A DNA stretch of 64,000 nucleotides, from assembly GCA_963666805.2 (NCBI GenBank), contig CAXXWR010000006.1:496001-560000 (forward strand). The letters are read 5' to 3'. This document shows, one piece after another, positions 1 through 9,705 of the stretch. A model generated the notes under the pieces. It was not told the origin of the DNA, made no database searches, and saw nothing but the letters and a program-made list of their open reading frames with translations. The position numbers and the translations under genes are program-made. How positions within the stretch are numbered: the first letter of the stretch is position 1; the number at the start of each line of letters is the position of its first letter. Source of the DNA: Fusibacter sp963666805. GTDB lineage: Bacteria > Bacillota > Clostridia > Peptostreptococcales > Acidaminobacteraceae.

Positions 1-13
1 AAATGGTGAAAAG

Positions 14-487
14 ATGCGATATAAGATACTTTTATTACTTGTAAGCAGTTTACTGTTATTTATCTTGTGCGGGTGTTCTAAAACGATTGAGGTGAAAGAA
101 GAGCAAGTTGTTGCCGAAGCGGATGTGATTGAAGAAGAAACCTATCCAGTGGGTGAAGATATCCTTGATTCTATTAGAGAAAAGTTACAAGAAGAAATGC
201 GGATATTTGATGTTGTAGCACATCATGAGGAGATATATGACCTTGTAAGTGCTGAAATATCAAGTGATGATACAGATGAAGAGATGAATGAAAAAATTGG
301 AAGTATCGTGAAAAATTATATGGATGCTTATCTTGATGGTCGGATTAGGGAAGAACTGACATTAGTGGAAAGTCAGTACGATCCTAATGATGTTCAGTGG
401 CTTAGAGATCACGTTAAGACAAGTGACCTTTATCAACTGATAACAGTTTATGAAAGAGAGTACTATAAGCATAGTAATAATAAATAA
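14..487 (+). CDS. Small lipoprotein of unknown function
   Basis: A 157-residue protein starting with a hydrophobic signal (about residues 4-18) and a lipobox LCGC, which puts the acylated cysteine at residue 21. The mature part is acidic and helical with no motif I recognise. A GGTGA ribosome site precedes the ATG. It ends 11 nt before a response regulator and is probably the first visible gene of a three-gene operon with the two-component system, so it may be an envelope partner or target of that kinase (inference). The window starts just upstream, so its promoter is not visible. Confidence 0.75.
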   Translation: MRYKILLLLVSSLLLFILCGCSKTIEVKEEQVVAEADVIEEETYPVGEDILDSIREKLQEEMRIFDVVAHHEEIYDLVSAEISSDDTDEEMNEKIGSIVKNYMDAYLDGRIREELTLVESQYDPNDVQWLRDHVKTSDLYQLITVYEREYYKHSNNK

Positions 488-498
488 GTGAGGATGGC

Positions 499-1170
499 AT
501 GAAAAAAATACTCATTGTAGAAGATGAAAGACGCCTTCGGGAAATATTGGCACGTTATTTTGTTTCAGAAGGCTATATTGTGTTTGAAGCAGGAGATGGA
601 ATGTCTGCTTATGAATATGTTAAAAAAGAAGCGATTGATGTAATCATTATGGATATAATGATGCCAATAATGGATGGTTTTGAAGCGACAAAATTGATTC
701 GCTCAATTTCATCAGCGATTATTATCATGTTGACAGCGCGTGAAGAAGATGAAGACAAGATCAAAGGATTAGAATTTGGAGCGGATGAATACGTCACTAA
801 ACCTTTTAGTCCTAAAGTACTGGTCGCAAGAGTTAAGGCACTTTTGAAACGGATAGAAAAAGAAGAGGAAGCGGCAGAAATATACCATGCAGGTCATATT
901 AAGATTAACCGTTCTAACTATGAAGTTTATGACAATGAGGTAGAAATTGTCTTGAGCCCAAAAGAATTTGACCTACTTCAGTTACTGGTTGCCCATAAGA
1001 ACAATGTTTTGACACGTGAGAACATACTAGACCAAGTATGGGGGTATGACTACTACGGTGATTATAGAACGGTGGATACGCATATTAAAAAGTTAAGAAA
1101 GAAATTGCCTTATAGTAGTGAGTGTATTAAAACTATTGTTAGGGTGGGTTATAAATTCGAGGTGAAATAA
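499..1170 (+). CDS. OmpR/PhoB-family response regulator
   Basis: 223 residues. An N-terminal receiver domain (about 1-118) carries the acidic pair E8/D9, phospho-acceptor D52 in 'IIMDIMMP', the Thr of 'MLTARE' and K101 in 'VTKPF'. The C-terminal winged helix (about 130-222) contains the typical 'LSPKEFDLLQLL' and 'VDTHIKKLRKKL' blocks. The stop codon overlaps the start of the following histidine kinase by one base (TAATG), so the two are translationally coupled partners. The signal sensed is unknown. Confidence 0.93.
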   Translation: MKKILIVEDERRLREILARYFVSEGYIVFEAGDGMSAYEYVKKEAIDVIIMDIMMPIMDGFEATKLIRSISSAIIIMLTAREEDEDKIKGLEFGADEYVTKPFSPKVLVARVKALLKRIEKEEEAAEIYHAGHIKINRSNYEVYDNEVEIVLSPKEFDLLQLLVAHKNNVLTRENILDQVWGYDYYGDYRTVDTHIKKLRKKLPYSSECIKTIVRVGYKFEVK

Positions 1171-2930
1171 TGCATTCCAAAAGTTTGGTGTTGCGACTTT
1201 TTGCAGGGATTACCATTATCTTTGTTGTTTTTGTTTCAATTGCTTTTGGTTTTCAAATTAGGACTTTTGAATCTTATTATTTTGACCAAAAAATAAAGGA
1301 CATTGATGGGCAGTATCAAGAATTCATGGATCTTTACAGAGAATCTCATTGGACTCAGGGAGAACTTGAACGCTATGTTTCCTATTATGAAAACAAGAAT
1401 GATATTAAAATGGGAATGATTGATAACTATTATAGTATTGTCAATGAAAAGAAATATGTTATCGACATTCTTGGAACAAAAGGACGCGTTTACGAAGTTC
1501 AACTCAATAATATCTTCAAACAGTCAGACTACCTGAATCTAAATGCCCATATTGGAGATGATATTAAAGTTTGGGGCTATTTATGGGGAGATGAATTTAA
1601 GAATATCACCCTCATGAAACTGGCTATTAATGGTGAGATTGTATTTGATTCTATTGCGCCTCAATTTGAAGAACGACTTGATTTAGATACGGTATCTGGA
1701 ACCGTGATGAGATTAGATATCCCTGATGAAGAAGATTTAGTGTTGGGAATTGACGACTCTGGCATGTCTCAAATCGTGGAGAATTATTATTTTAATAACA
1801 ACGAAATCGATATTGAAAACAATAGCTTTATTTATACAGAACGCGTTTCAGGTAAAAAATACATTGTAAAGGTCTTTCCACTTGAAAATAGTGATTTGAA
1901 AAGTATCATTATTATGACCAGACAGCAGCCTATTATTGAAGCAACGGAAGCGCTGAATTCTTATTTTCCCGTTCTGATTATTGGGGTCTTAATTATTGGC
2001 TCAGTTATGCTCTTTATTATGTCGAAGGTGATTTCAAATCCTCTGTCTGAAATTGAAGAAAAGGCACAACGCATGGCCCAATTTGATTTTAATGAATATA
2101 TTGAAATCAAGAGCAACGATGAAATTGGAAGTCTTTCAAGGAGTTTGAATCAATTGTCTTATAACCTTGAAAAGACCATTAAAAATTTAAATGATGCCAA
2201 TGATAAACTCAAAAATGATATTGAAAGAGAGAGAGCGCTTGAAAATATGAGAAAGGAATTCATTCGCAATATTTCACATGAGTTTAAAACCCCTTTAGGG
2301 GTTATTCGTGCATTTTCAGAAGGGATACAAGATGGTGTAATTCAGCGAGATGATATGGATTACTATTCGGGAATCATTCTGGAAGAGGTAGATAACCTAG
2401 AAATGCTAGTTAATGATATGCTAGAACTTTCAAAACTGCAGACAGGTGCTTACGTGATTAACATGGAAACCTTTAATTTCAATGCTCTTGTTGAAAATAT
2501 TATTGAAAAAGATCGACAAATTGCCGGTCAAAAAGACATGACAATAGCCTTTGAAGGGTGCGATTATGATGAAGTTTATGTGGATTATCACAAAATTGAA
2601 CGTGTTGTCAGGAATTTTATTTCTAATGCCGTGCGTTATGGCAAGGCGGGGAGTGTCATCCAAATAAAAACAGGTTTAAGTGGAAAAAAACTGCGTTTTG
2701 AAATCCATAATGTTTGTGAACCGATTCCTCAAGAACAACTTCAAAAATTATGGGATAAGTTTTATCGTGTTGATGAATCGCGATCTAAAAGCTATGGCGG
2801 AAGTGGTTTGGGACTTGCTATAGTAAAAGAAATATTAGAGCGTCATGGATGTGCTTATGGCGTTGAAAACACTGAAAATGGCATCTTATTTTACTTTGAA
2901 ATGGCAAAATATAGAGATGTAATTGTGTAA
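1170..2930 (+). CDS. Membrane sensor histidine kinase
   Basis: 586 residues. TM1 lies at about 7-29, followed by a large extracytoplasmic sensor region to about 265, TM2 at about 268-288, a HAMP linker, a HisKA dimerisation helix with the phospho-acceptor His at residue 370 in 'NISHEFKTPLG', and a HATPase with an N box ('RNFISNAVRYG') and a G box ('GGSGLGLAIV'). It partners the response regulator whose stop overlaps its start. The sensor region matches no named domain I know; its place next to a lipoprotein and a lytic transglycosylase suggests envelope sensing (inference). Confidence 0.92.
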   Translation: MHSKSLVLRLFAGITIIFVVFVSIAFGFQIRTFESYYFDQKIKDIDGQYQEFMDLYRESHWTQGELERYVSYYENKNDIKMGMIDNYYSIVNEKKYVIDILGTKGRVYEVQLNNIFKQSDYLNLNAHIGDDIKVWGYLWGDEFKNITLMKLAINGEIVFDSIAPQFEERLDLDTVSGTVMRLDIPDEEDLVLGIDDSGMSQIVENYYFNNNEIDIENNSFIYTERVSGKKYIVKVFPLENSDLKSIIIMTRQQPIIEATEALNSYFPVLIIGVLIIGSVMLFIMSKVISNPLSEIEEKAQRMAQFDFNEYIEIKSNDEIGSLSRSLNQLSYNLEKTIKNLNDANDKLKNDIERERALENMRKEFIRNISHEFKTPLGVIRAFSEGIQDGVIQRDDMDYYSGIILEEVDNLEMLVNDMLELSKLQTGAYVINMETFNFNALVENIIEKDRQIAGQKDMTIAFEGCDYDEVYVDYHKIERVVRNFISNAVRYGKAGSVIQIKTGLSGKKLRFEIHNVCEPIPQEQLQKLWDKFYRVDESRSKSYGGSGLGLAIVKEILERHGCAYGVENTENGILFYFEMAKYRDVIV

Positions 2931-3064
2931 TATATACAAAAGAATATTTTTGAAATTTGTTAAAAACAATCAAAACATAGTAAAAACAACACTTATAGAG
3001 GTGGATAAAATTGTAAAATACCTGAGCTGTTTAGTGGTTAACAACATCGTTCACAATTTGTTAA

Positions 3065-3092
3065 TTGACAGGTTTAAGAAGTGTGTTATAAT
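3065..3092 (+). promoter_or_regulatory. Sigma-A type promoter of the lytic transglycosylase gene
   Basis: Perfect TTGACA (3065-3070) and TATAAT (3087-3092) boxes with a 16-nt spacer. The start would fall near 3099 and give a leader of about 100 nt containing an inverted repeat (AAATGA-CATG / CATG-TCATTT, about 3106-3137). Confidence 0.75.
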
Positions 3093-3197
3093 TTGAAAGG
3101 CTTAAATGAGCATGGCGGACGTCATGTTCATTTCGTATTTTAACGGATAAGCTTTTAACGAACTTATAAAACGATTAAACAGATGAAAGGTGATTTT

Positions 3198-3944
3198 ATG
3201 AAAATGATTCATAAGATTTTTGCAGTTACTTTTTTTATTTTACTGATTGGATTTGGTGTGCTTCTTAATGAACACATAAAAGTAACTTCAGAAATTCAAG
3301 CTTATGTTGATGAGAATCAAAACTTGACACAAACCGTCGAAAGTCAAGATGAATTGATCAATCAATTGACAAAAAAGCTCTCTTCACAAATTATTACAAT
3401 TTCAAAACAAGAAGATAAAGTGATGAAATACGACGAACTTGCTAAAGTGATTGACTTTGATAAGGTGGAGGTTTCACAATTAGAAAAGGCAAATCAAATA
3501 TCAGATAATACGCCATTAGACTTGGCAAGTGCAACTGATCTTGTAAAGTATGCCGACCAATATGATATCCCTTACTCACTAGTCTTATCAATCATTGATA
3601 TTGAGAGTGGCTTTGACCAAAACTTAGTGGGAAGAGATCAAGATAGAGGCTATATGCAGATTATCCCGTCTACTGAAAAATGGTTGGCAAATGAATACGG
3701 CAAGGAGCTAGGATTAACCTACGACCCAGACCGTATCTTTGAGCCTGAGTACAATTTGGCTTTAGGCATAAAGTATTTAGATATACTCATGAATGCCTAT
3801 GGTGCCAATTATGACCGTATTCTGTCTGAATACAACAGAGGACCTTATAATCTACAAAAATACTTTGCTCTCAATAAGACGTATTCAACTTCTTATTCGC
3901 GATCGGTTTTAGGTAAAGAGAGTAAGTATGTAGCATTTAATTAA
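3198..3944 (+). CDS. Secreted/membrane-anchored lytic transglycosylase (SLT domain)
   Basis: About 248 residues from the ATG at 3198. An upstream in-frame ATG at 3183 lies inside the ribosome site AAAGGTGA, so 3198 is preferred. An N-terminal membrane segment is followed by a coiled-coil stretch and then a goose-type lysozyme/SLT domain (about 115-225) with the catalytic Glu in 'IDIESGF', then 'GYMQI' and 'LALGIKYL'. The enzyme should cleave peptidoglycan glycan strands outside the membrane. It has its own strong promoter and a terminator, so it is monocistronic. Confidence 0.88.
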   Translation: MKMIHKIFAVTFFILLIGFGVLLNEHIKVTSEIQAYVDENQNLTQTVESQDELINQLTKKLSSQIITISKQEDKVMKYDELAKVIDFDKVEVSQLEKANQISDNTPLDLASATDLVKYADQYDIPYSLVLSIIDIESGFDQNLVGRDQDRGYMQIIPSTEKWLANEYGKELGLTYDPDRIFEPEYNLALGIKYLDILMNAYGANYDRILSEYNRGPYNLQKYFALNKTYSTSYSRSVLGKESKYVAFN

Positions 3945-3978
3945 TTTTATAATCAGTCGATTGTTACTGAAATGAATC

Positions 3979-4018
3979 GAGAAAGGTGCGATAGAGTGGC
4001 ATCTTTCTCTTTTTTTTG
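3979..4018 (+). terminator. Rho-independent terminator after the lytic transglycosylase
   Basis: Stem GAGAAAGGTGC / GCATCTTTCTC (3979-3989 with 3999-4009) containing one G-U pair, followed by a run of eight or more T. Confidence 0.85.
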
Positions 4019-4066
4019 ATACAATAGACGAACAAACGTTCACATTTTTTTAAAAAGGAGCTTTTC

Positions 4067-6451
4067 ATGCTTGAAACACAAATCTCTGTCAGAGGATTAG
4101 TTGAATTTGTATATAGAAGTGGCGATCTAGATTTAAGATTTAGTGGCAAGTCTAAGATGACTGACGGGATAAAGGTTCACCAAAAAATTCAGGCATCTCA
4201 GGGTATTGACTATGAAGCTGAAGTGTCACTGAAAAAAGTGGTAAAGACTGATGAGGTGGCTTTAAAAATTAGTGGACGGGCAGATGGCATATTACATACC
4301 AGTGAAGGGGTGGTTATAGATGAAATTAAGGGAACCAGTCAATGGCTTGATAAGATTGATGAGATGACTTTCCCTGTTCACTGGGCACAGGCTAAAATTT
4401 ATGGTTATATCTATGCAGAAGAAAATGCACTCAAAGAGTTGACGATTCAGCTTACTTATGTGGCATTTGAAACCAATGAAGTCAAGCGGCTTAGACAGGA
4501 GTGGTCCTTTGAAGCACTCAAAGAATTTTTTGATGAAACGGTTAAAGTCTACCTCCCTTGGGTAAAATATAAAAATGACTGGTTTCGTCTGCGTAATCAG
4601 TCTATTACTTTATTAGATTTCCCTTTTGCAAGCTATCGTAAAGGGCAACGCCAATTAGCTGTAAGTGTTTACAACACCATTAAAGATCAACAAGTCTTGT
4701 TTGCACAGGCACCAACCGGTATAGGTAAAACCGTTTCTACTTTATTTCCAACCATTAAATCAATGCATGAAGGATTGGTAGACAAGGTTTTTTATTTGGC
4801 GGCTAAGAACACGACCAAAAAAGTAGCAGAAGAGACCGTTGATTTATTAACTGATCGCGGCTTGATGATGAAGTCTATTACCCTTACGGCAAAGGATAAG
4901 ATTTGTTTTAAAGACAAGTCTAACTGTAATCCTGAGTACTGTGAATACGCCAAAGGACATTTTGATCGCGTTAATGATGCTTTGTGGGAAGCGCTTCATG
5001 GACAAGGCCAACTTAATCGCGCTTATATTGAAGCTATAGCTGAAGCCCATAAAGTTTGTCCTTATGAGTTTTCTCTTGATTTAGCCTTGTTTTCTGATTT
5101 GGTGATTTGCGATTATAATTATGCGTTTGATCCACGTGTCTATTTAAGGCGTTTTTTTGATGTACCCACTGAAAAATTCGTGTTCTTAGTAGATGAAGCG
5201 CATAATCTTGTAGACCGTGCCAGAACCATGTTTTCGGCGGAGCTGCACAAAGATAAGATTATGGCGATTAAAAAAGACGTTAAATCACATGATCAGAAAT
5301 TGATGAAGCAAATTGAGGGCATTAATAAGACCATTCTCAGTGTGCGTAAAAATTGTGATGAACGTGGTGTTTATGTGGATAAAGACGAAATCGAAGCCAT
5401 TTATCAACAGCTTAGAAGACGTGCTACTGCGATTGAAAAATGGTTAACCCAGTCGCAGGGGTCACCTATTTATGACCAAGTTCTTGATTTCTATTTTGAG
5501 ATATTATCTTATTTAAGGATTAGCGAATGCTATGATGAGGGTTTTTTATTTTATATTACGCAAGGAGATAAACCCGACACCTTAATTAAGTTATTTTGCA
5601 TAGATCCTTCAAGGCAATTACAACGATTTATCAATAACAGTGTTGCAACTGTATTTTTTTCTGCCACTTTATCGCCGATGCCTTATTATGAAAATTTACT
5701 TTGTAAGAGTGAGGCGGTTAAGCGCTTGGCGTTAGATTCGCCCTTTGAAGAAAAACACAAGTGTGTTCTATTTTCAAAGGATGTCAGTGTTAAATATAAA
5801 GAACGGGATAAGGCCTTGCCTCTTATTGTAGAAGCCATCCATGAGATGGCTCAATCGCGTCTGGGCAACTACATGGTTTTTTTACCTTCTTACTATTATA
5901 TGGAACAAGTGCATGAGGCTTTTCAGTTATCTTATGATAGGGATTATGATATAATTATTCAAGAGAGAGAAATGTCAGATGAAGAGCGCATAACTTTTAT
6001 TGATACTTTTAAGCATCACCACGAAACACGTTGCACTCAAGCCATATCCGATCAAAAATCATTGATTTGTTTTTCGGTTTTAGGTGGCGTCTTTTCAGAA
6101 GGCATTGATTTAAAAGGTGATTATTTAATAGGAACAGCAATTGTTGGCGTTGGACTGCCTATGATTCAGTTTGAAAACGACTTGATAAGGTCTTATTTTG
6201 ATGAAATAAATGGCCATGGTTTTCAATATGCTTATCAATATCCAGGCGTCAATAAAGTGATGCAAGCAGCGGGTAGAGTTATACGCAGTGAAAGTGATCA
6301 AGGGGTGATTCTCTTATTAGATAATCGATTAATGCAATATTACTATCGTAAATTATTACCCAGAGATTGGGGAAGACATTTAATAACTAAAAATGAACTT
6401 AGCAAACAACTCGAATTATTTTGGAAGGAGGCATTAGAAAATGAAAGTTAA
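4067..6451 (+). CDS. DinG/XPD-like ATP-dependent DNA helicase with N-terminal PD-(D/E)XK-like domain
   Basis: 794 residues. The N-terminal ~170 residues resemble a Cas4/RecB-type nuclease fold, with 'GRADGILH' followed by 'VVIDEIKG' as the D...ExK signature. The superfamily 2 helicase core starts with Walker A 'APTGIGKT' (about 213-223). Four cysteines follow (ICF, SNC, EYC, KVC), as expected for an XPD-type iron-sulfur cluster. The DEAH box is 'LVDEAHN', and motif VI is 'QAAGRVIRS' near the end. It probably unwinds DNA in repair. Its 3' end overlaps galU by 11 nt, so they are cotranscribed. The exact repair role is not visible. Confidence 0.85.
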   Translation: MLETQISVRGLVEFVYRSGDLDLRFSGKSKMTDGIKVHQKIQASQGIDYEAEVSLKKVVKTDEVALKISGRADGILHTSEGVVIDEIKGTSQWLDKIDEMTFPVHWAQAKIYGYIYAEENALKELTIQLTYVAFETNEVKRLRQEWSFEALKEFFDETVKVYLPWVKYKNDWFRLRNQSITLLDFPFASYRKGQRQLAVSVYNTIKDQQVLFAQAPTGIGKTVSTLFPTIKSMHEGLVDKVFYLAAKNTTKKVAEETVDLLTDRGLMMKSITLTAKDKICFKDKSNCNPEYCEYAKGHFDRVNDALWEALHGQGQLNRAYIEAIAEAHKVCPYEFSLDLALFSDLVICDYNYAFDPRVYLRRFFDVPTEKFVFLVDEAHNLVDRARTMFSAELHKDKIMAIKKDVKSHDQKLMKQIEGINKTILSVRKNCDERGVYVDKDEIEAIYQQLRRRATAIEKWLTQSQGSPIYDQVLDFYFEILSYLRISECYDEGFLFYITQGDKPDTLIKLFCIDPSRQLQRFINNSVATVFFSATLSPMPYYENLLCKSEAVKRLALDSPFEEKHKCVLFSKDVSVKYKERDKALPLIVEAIHEMAQSRLGNYMVFLPSYYYMEQVHEAFQLSYDRDYDIIIQEREMSDEERITFIDTFKHHHETRCTQAISDQKSLICFSVLGGVFSEGIDLKGDYLIGTAIVGVGLPMIQFENDLIRSYFDEINGHGFQYAYQYPGVNKVMQAAGRVIRSESDQGVILLLDNRLMQYYYRKLLPRDWGRHLITKNELSKQLELFWKEALENES

Positions 6452-7313
6452 AAAAGCAGTTATACCCGCGGCGGGTTTTGGAACGCGGTTTTTACCAGCA
6501 ACAAAATCAATGCCAAAAGAAATGCTAACAATTGTAGATAAACCGGCCATCCATTACAATGTAGAAGAGCTTATTCAAGCAGGAATTGAAGATATTCTTA
6601 TTATCATCGGTAGAAATAAAGAAGAAATTGTTAATTACTTTGATCGCTCACCAGAACTTGAACTTTTTTTAAAAGAAAAACATAAAGAGGGGCTCTTTGA
6701 ATTGACAGAAGAGATTGCCAACATGGCTAATATCCATTTTGTGAGACAAAAAGATGCCAAAGGTCTTGGACATGCTGTTCAATGTGCTAAGACATTCGTG
6801 GGTAATGAACCCTTTGCACTTTTATTGGGAGATGACTTAGTTTACTCTGAAAAACCATGTATCTTACAGCTAATGGAAGCTTATGAAAAGTATGAGTCTA
6901 CTGTCATTGGTGTTCAAAGTGTGCCAGAGAATCAAGTAGATAAGTACGGTATTATTGAAGCGGTTAAGGTAGATGAATCCCTTTATGAAGTGAGTTCATT
7001 GGTGGAAAAGCCTTCAGTAGAGGAAGCCCCTACGAATATGGCTATTTTGGGTCGTTATATTTTAACTCCCGACATTTTTCCAATGATAGAACAAACGCCG
7101 CCTGGTAAAGGGGGAGAAATTCAACTGACAGATGCACTGATTGCCTTAGGCGAGGAACATTCGCTCTATGCTTATGAGTTTGAGGGTAAGCGTTATGATA
7201 CAGGTGATAAATTAGGTTATCTTAAAGCAACGGTTGAGTATGCCCTTAGAAATGAAGAACTCTCTGAGGACTTTAGATATTATTTATCAAATGTTATTGA
7301 AAATAAACTTTAG
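6441..7313 (+). CDS. galU: UTP-glucose-1-phosphate uridylyltransferase
   Basis: 290 residues, the normal family length. The N-terminus has the nucleotide-binding signature 'PAAGFGTRFLPATKSMPKEM', and 'LGDDL' provides the metal-binding aspartates. It makes UDP-glucose from UTP and glucose-1-phosphate for cell-wall, glycolipid and polysaccharide synthesis in the cytoplasm. The ATG lies inside the 3' end of the helicase gene, with GGAGG at 6426-6430. A strong bidirectional terminator closes the transcript. Confidence 0.95.
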   Translation: MKVKKAVIPAAGFGTRFLPATKSMPKEMLTIVDKPAIHYNVEELIQAGIEDILIIIGRNKEEIVNYFDRSPELELFLKEKHKEGLFELTEEIANMANIHFVRQKDAKGLGHAVQCAKTFVGNEPFALLLGDDLVYSEKPCILQLMEAYEKYESTVIGVQSVPENQVDKYGIIEAVKVDESLYEVSSLVEKPSVEEAPTNMAILGRYILTPDIFPMIEQTPPGKGGEIQLTDALIALGEEHSLYAYEFEGKRYDTGDKLGYLKATVEYALRNEELSEDFRYYLSNVIENKL

Positions 7314-7327
7314 AAAGTTAAAAAAAC

Positions 7328-7360
7328 GCCTTGTGATTCATTAAATCACAAGGCATTTTT
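7328..7360. terminator. Bidirectional terminator between galU and pepV
   Basis: Perfect 11-bp stem GCCTTGTGATT / AATCACAAGGC (7328-7338 with 7344-7354) and a 5-nt loop, with A's to the left and T's to the right. It can serve the convergent galU and pepV transcripts. Confidence 0.92.
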
Positions 7361-7380
7361 TTATGGATTAAAGCCTTATT

Positions 7381-8763
7381 TTACGATTGACTAAGCGCCT
7401 CAATAGCAGAAATGAAGATTTCAGTAATCTGAATCAAGTCATCCACTAAGATGTATTCATCTTTTTGGTGCATATTATCTTCACGCCCAGGGAGAAGGGC
7501 ACCGAAGGCAATGGCATTTGGGATACTTCTTGCGTAAGTTCCACCCCCAATTGTAAGGGGTTTAGCATTTTGATCGCCAGTATGATTTTTATAGACATCC
7601 ATTAAAGTCGTTACAAGTGGATGAGTGGGTTCAAAGAAAAGCGGCTCTACATGTCGCCAACCTTCAATATCCAGTCCACCACTTTCCACTGTGTTTTCAA
7701 TGCCTATACGAACGAGAGATTCTTTAACAGTAATCGGGTAACGGATGTTAATCACGACGGATCCTTCATCTTCATTGACATCAATGAGACCAAGGTTGAG
7801 TACTAACTTGTTGTAGTCATCTTCAAGTCCAATACCAAAATTTTCACCATTGTAGGTCATACCAATTGTGCGGTTAAAGAAACGAACGAAGTTAGAAGCA
7901 TCTCCAATTTCTAAATCAATTAAATCTAAGAATTCTAAAAGCATACTGATTGCATTGACACCTTCTTCAGGCGTACTCCCATGAGCAGACTTACCATAGG
8001 CTTTAACGAACGCATAGTCGCCTTCTTTTTCATAAGTTAGTGAAGTTCCCTTGGATGCATTAAAACCTTCAACGATGGTTTTAATCGGGGTCGTTTCTAA
8101 GAGTTTTGCTTCTGCATAATCAGGTACCATATTAGGGGCGTTACCGCCTTTGATATGGATGATTTTAATGCCGCCATCTTCAACCTTGTCTACAAAGACT
8201 TTTTTAAGTTTCATAAGAATGATCCCCATTTCGCCATGGATAACGGGGAAATCAGCATCTGGACTAAAGGCAACCGTAGGTGTTTCTTCGTGCTTAAGGT
8301 AGTAATCCATACATTCACTACCACTTTCTTCATCAGTCCCTAAGATGAGTCTTACGCGCTTGTTCGGTTTAAAGCCACTTTCTTTAAGTGCTTTCATGGC
8401 AAAAAGTGAGGCCATAGCAGGACCTTTATCATCTAGCGTTCCTCGGCCATAAATTCTGCCGTTGACCTCTGTTCCACTAAAGGGTGGGTAAGTCCAACCA
8501 TCTCCTTCTGGGACAACATCTAAATGGCAGAGAATTCCTAACATTTCTTGACCTTCACCAAATTCAATATAGCCAGCATAATTGTCGATATTCTTGGTTT
8601 TAAATCCCATACTTTGTCCCAATTCTAACATATAGAGGAGGGTTTTTTTGATGTCTTCCCCAAAAGGTGCATCACCAGAAGCAGGGGCTTTAACACTCTT
8701 GTGTTGAATTAATGTTTTGGTGGATTCGATAAGTTCAGTTTTGAGTGATTCGTTTAAGGTCAT
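7381..8763 (-). CDS. pepV: M20-family dipeptidase PepV
   Basis: 460 residues, typical of the PepV/Sapep dipeptidases. Metal ligands are visible as His and Asp in 'GILCHLDVVPEGDGW', the Asp of 'GRGTLDDKGP' and the Glu pair in 'GTDEESGSE'. A dimerisation/lid domain follows, and the last metal-binding His is in the C-terminal 'EDNMHQKDE'. It is a cytoplasmic zinc/manganese peptidase that hydrolyses dipeptides with broad specificity. Its start lies 1 nt after the stop of the upstream gene, and its ribosome site (AAAGGAG) is inside that gene, indicating translational coupling. Confidence 0.93.
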   Translation of the reverse strand: MTLNESLKTELIESTKTLIQHKSVKAPASGDAPFGEDIKKTLLYMLELGQSMGFKTKNIDNYAGYIEFGEGQEMLGILCHLDVVPEGDGWTYPPFSGTEVNGRIYGRGTLDDKGPAMASLFAMKALKESGFKPNKRVRLILGTDEESGSECMDYYLKHEETPTVAFSPDADFPVIHGEMGIILMKLKKVFVDKVEDGGIKIIHIKGGNAPNMVPDYAEAKLLETTPIKTIVEGFNASKGTSLTYEKEGDYAFVKAYGKSAHGSTPEEGVNAISMLLEFLDLIDLEIGDASNFVRFFNRTIGMTYNGENFGIGLEDDYNKLVLNLGLIDVNEDEGSVVINIRYPITVKESLVRIGIENTVESGGLDIEGWRHVEPLFFEPTHPLVTTLMDVYKNHTGDQNAKPLTIGGGTYARSIPNAIAFGALLPGREDNMHQKDEYILVDDLIQITEIFISAIEALSQS

Positions 8764-8764
8764 A

Positions 8765-9619
8765 TTATACTCCTTTCAAACCGAGATAATTGTAAGTATC
8801 AAAGTGGGATAAAAAAGATTTTGAGTCAATCTGTCCTTGAAGAACGTGTTCAAAGTCACTTAGGACAAAGACACATTTTTCAATCCCGTTAAGCATGGCT
8901 GATTCAAAATGATTGAAATCTAATTGTTGGTACATGTTAGCTGTTAATTCACGAGGATAAGCCATCAAGCTTAAATCAAAGTGAAAGACTTTGGACAAGA
9001 GATTTCCCACATTTATCTTTTGAATAGTGTCTTTAATCAGCAAGTCTTCAACGATTAACATGTCTTGCCAAGCATAGGCCAGAATTTTGCTGTCATATGC
9101 TGTTATAGTTTCCCACAAGGGGACGATATTTTTACGGATATCACAGTTGAACGTTTGCTTAAGATTGGCATCCATTTGGTGAATCGATTGTGATGCGTAT
9201 TTTTGCATAAAAGCCGCATCATACCATAATTCAATGCGTTTGTGATCACTTTCTGTGGCAGAATGTGATTCGATCAAGGGATGACAAGCGACATCCATTA
9301 AATAGTGAGTAATGTAGCCAGCAAGATAAGCTTTAAGGGCACTAGACGGATGCTTTTTATAGTGGTTGAGCATTGTCTGGATGATTTTTTTAGGTGGCTT
9401 TTCGTGTAACTCGCCAGCAATAATGCTATAATGTTTGTGTGAAGTTAAGGGGCGGGTCTTTCTTAAATAATAGAAGAAATCAGGACCTTGAGCCCCAAAA
9501 TAATAATAATTTATATCTTTTTCAGAGAGTGAAAAAGATTTTTGACCAAGTGCTTGGATATTTTGATGTAGCGATAATGATTGTTTTGCTGCATAGATAT
9601 GACTCCAAAAATCAGGCAT
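8765..9619 (-). CDS. Zinc-dependent phospholipase C family protein
   Basis: 284 residues. It opens with 'MPDFWSHIYAA' and has many spaced His/Asp residues ('GAQGPDFFYY', 'ITHYLMDVACHPLIESHSATESDH'), typical of the bacterial phospholipase C/S1-P1-like metal-dependent family. It lacks an obvious signal peptide, so it is probably cytoplasmic and its substrate is unknown. It is the first gene of a two-gene operon with pepV and is divergent from the methyltransferase gene, with a 77-nt shared upstream region. Confidence 0.78.
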   Translation of the reverse strand: MPDFWSHIYAAKQSLSLHQNIQALGQKSFSLSEKDINYYYFGAQGPDFFYYLRKTRPLTSHKHYSIIAGELHEKPPKKIIQTMLNHYKKHPSSALKAYLAGYITHYLMDVACHPLIESHSATESDHKRIELWYDAAFMQKYASQSIHQMDANLKQTFNCDIRKNIVPLWETITAYDSKILAYAWQDMLIVEDLLIKDTIQKINVGNLLSKVFHFDLSLMAYPRELTANMYQQLDFNHFESAMLNGIEKCVFVLSDFEHVLQGQIDSKSFLSHFDTYNYLGLKGV

Positions 9620-9705
9620 TTGTTCACCTCAACTCTTTTTTTAGGAAACCCAATATTATTATACTATAAAATACACTCAAGAATGATAAGAAAGGTATGA
9701 CAAAA

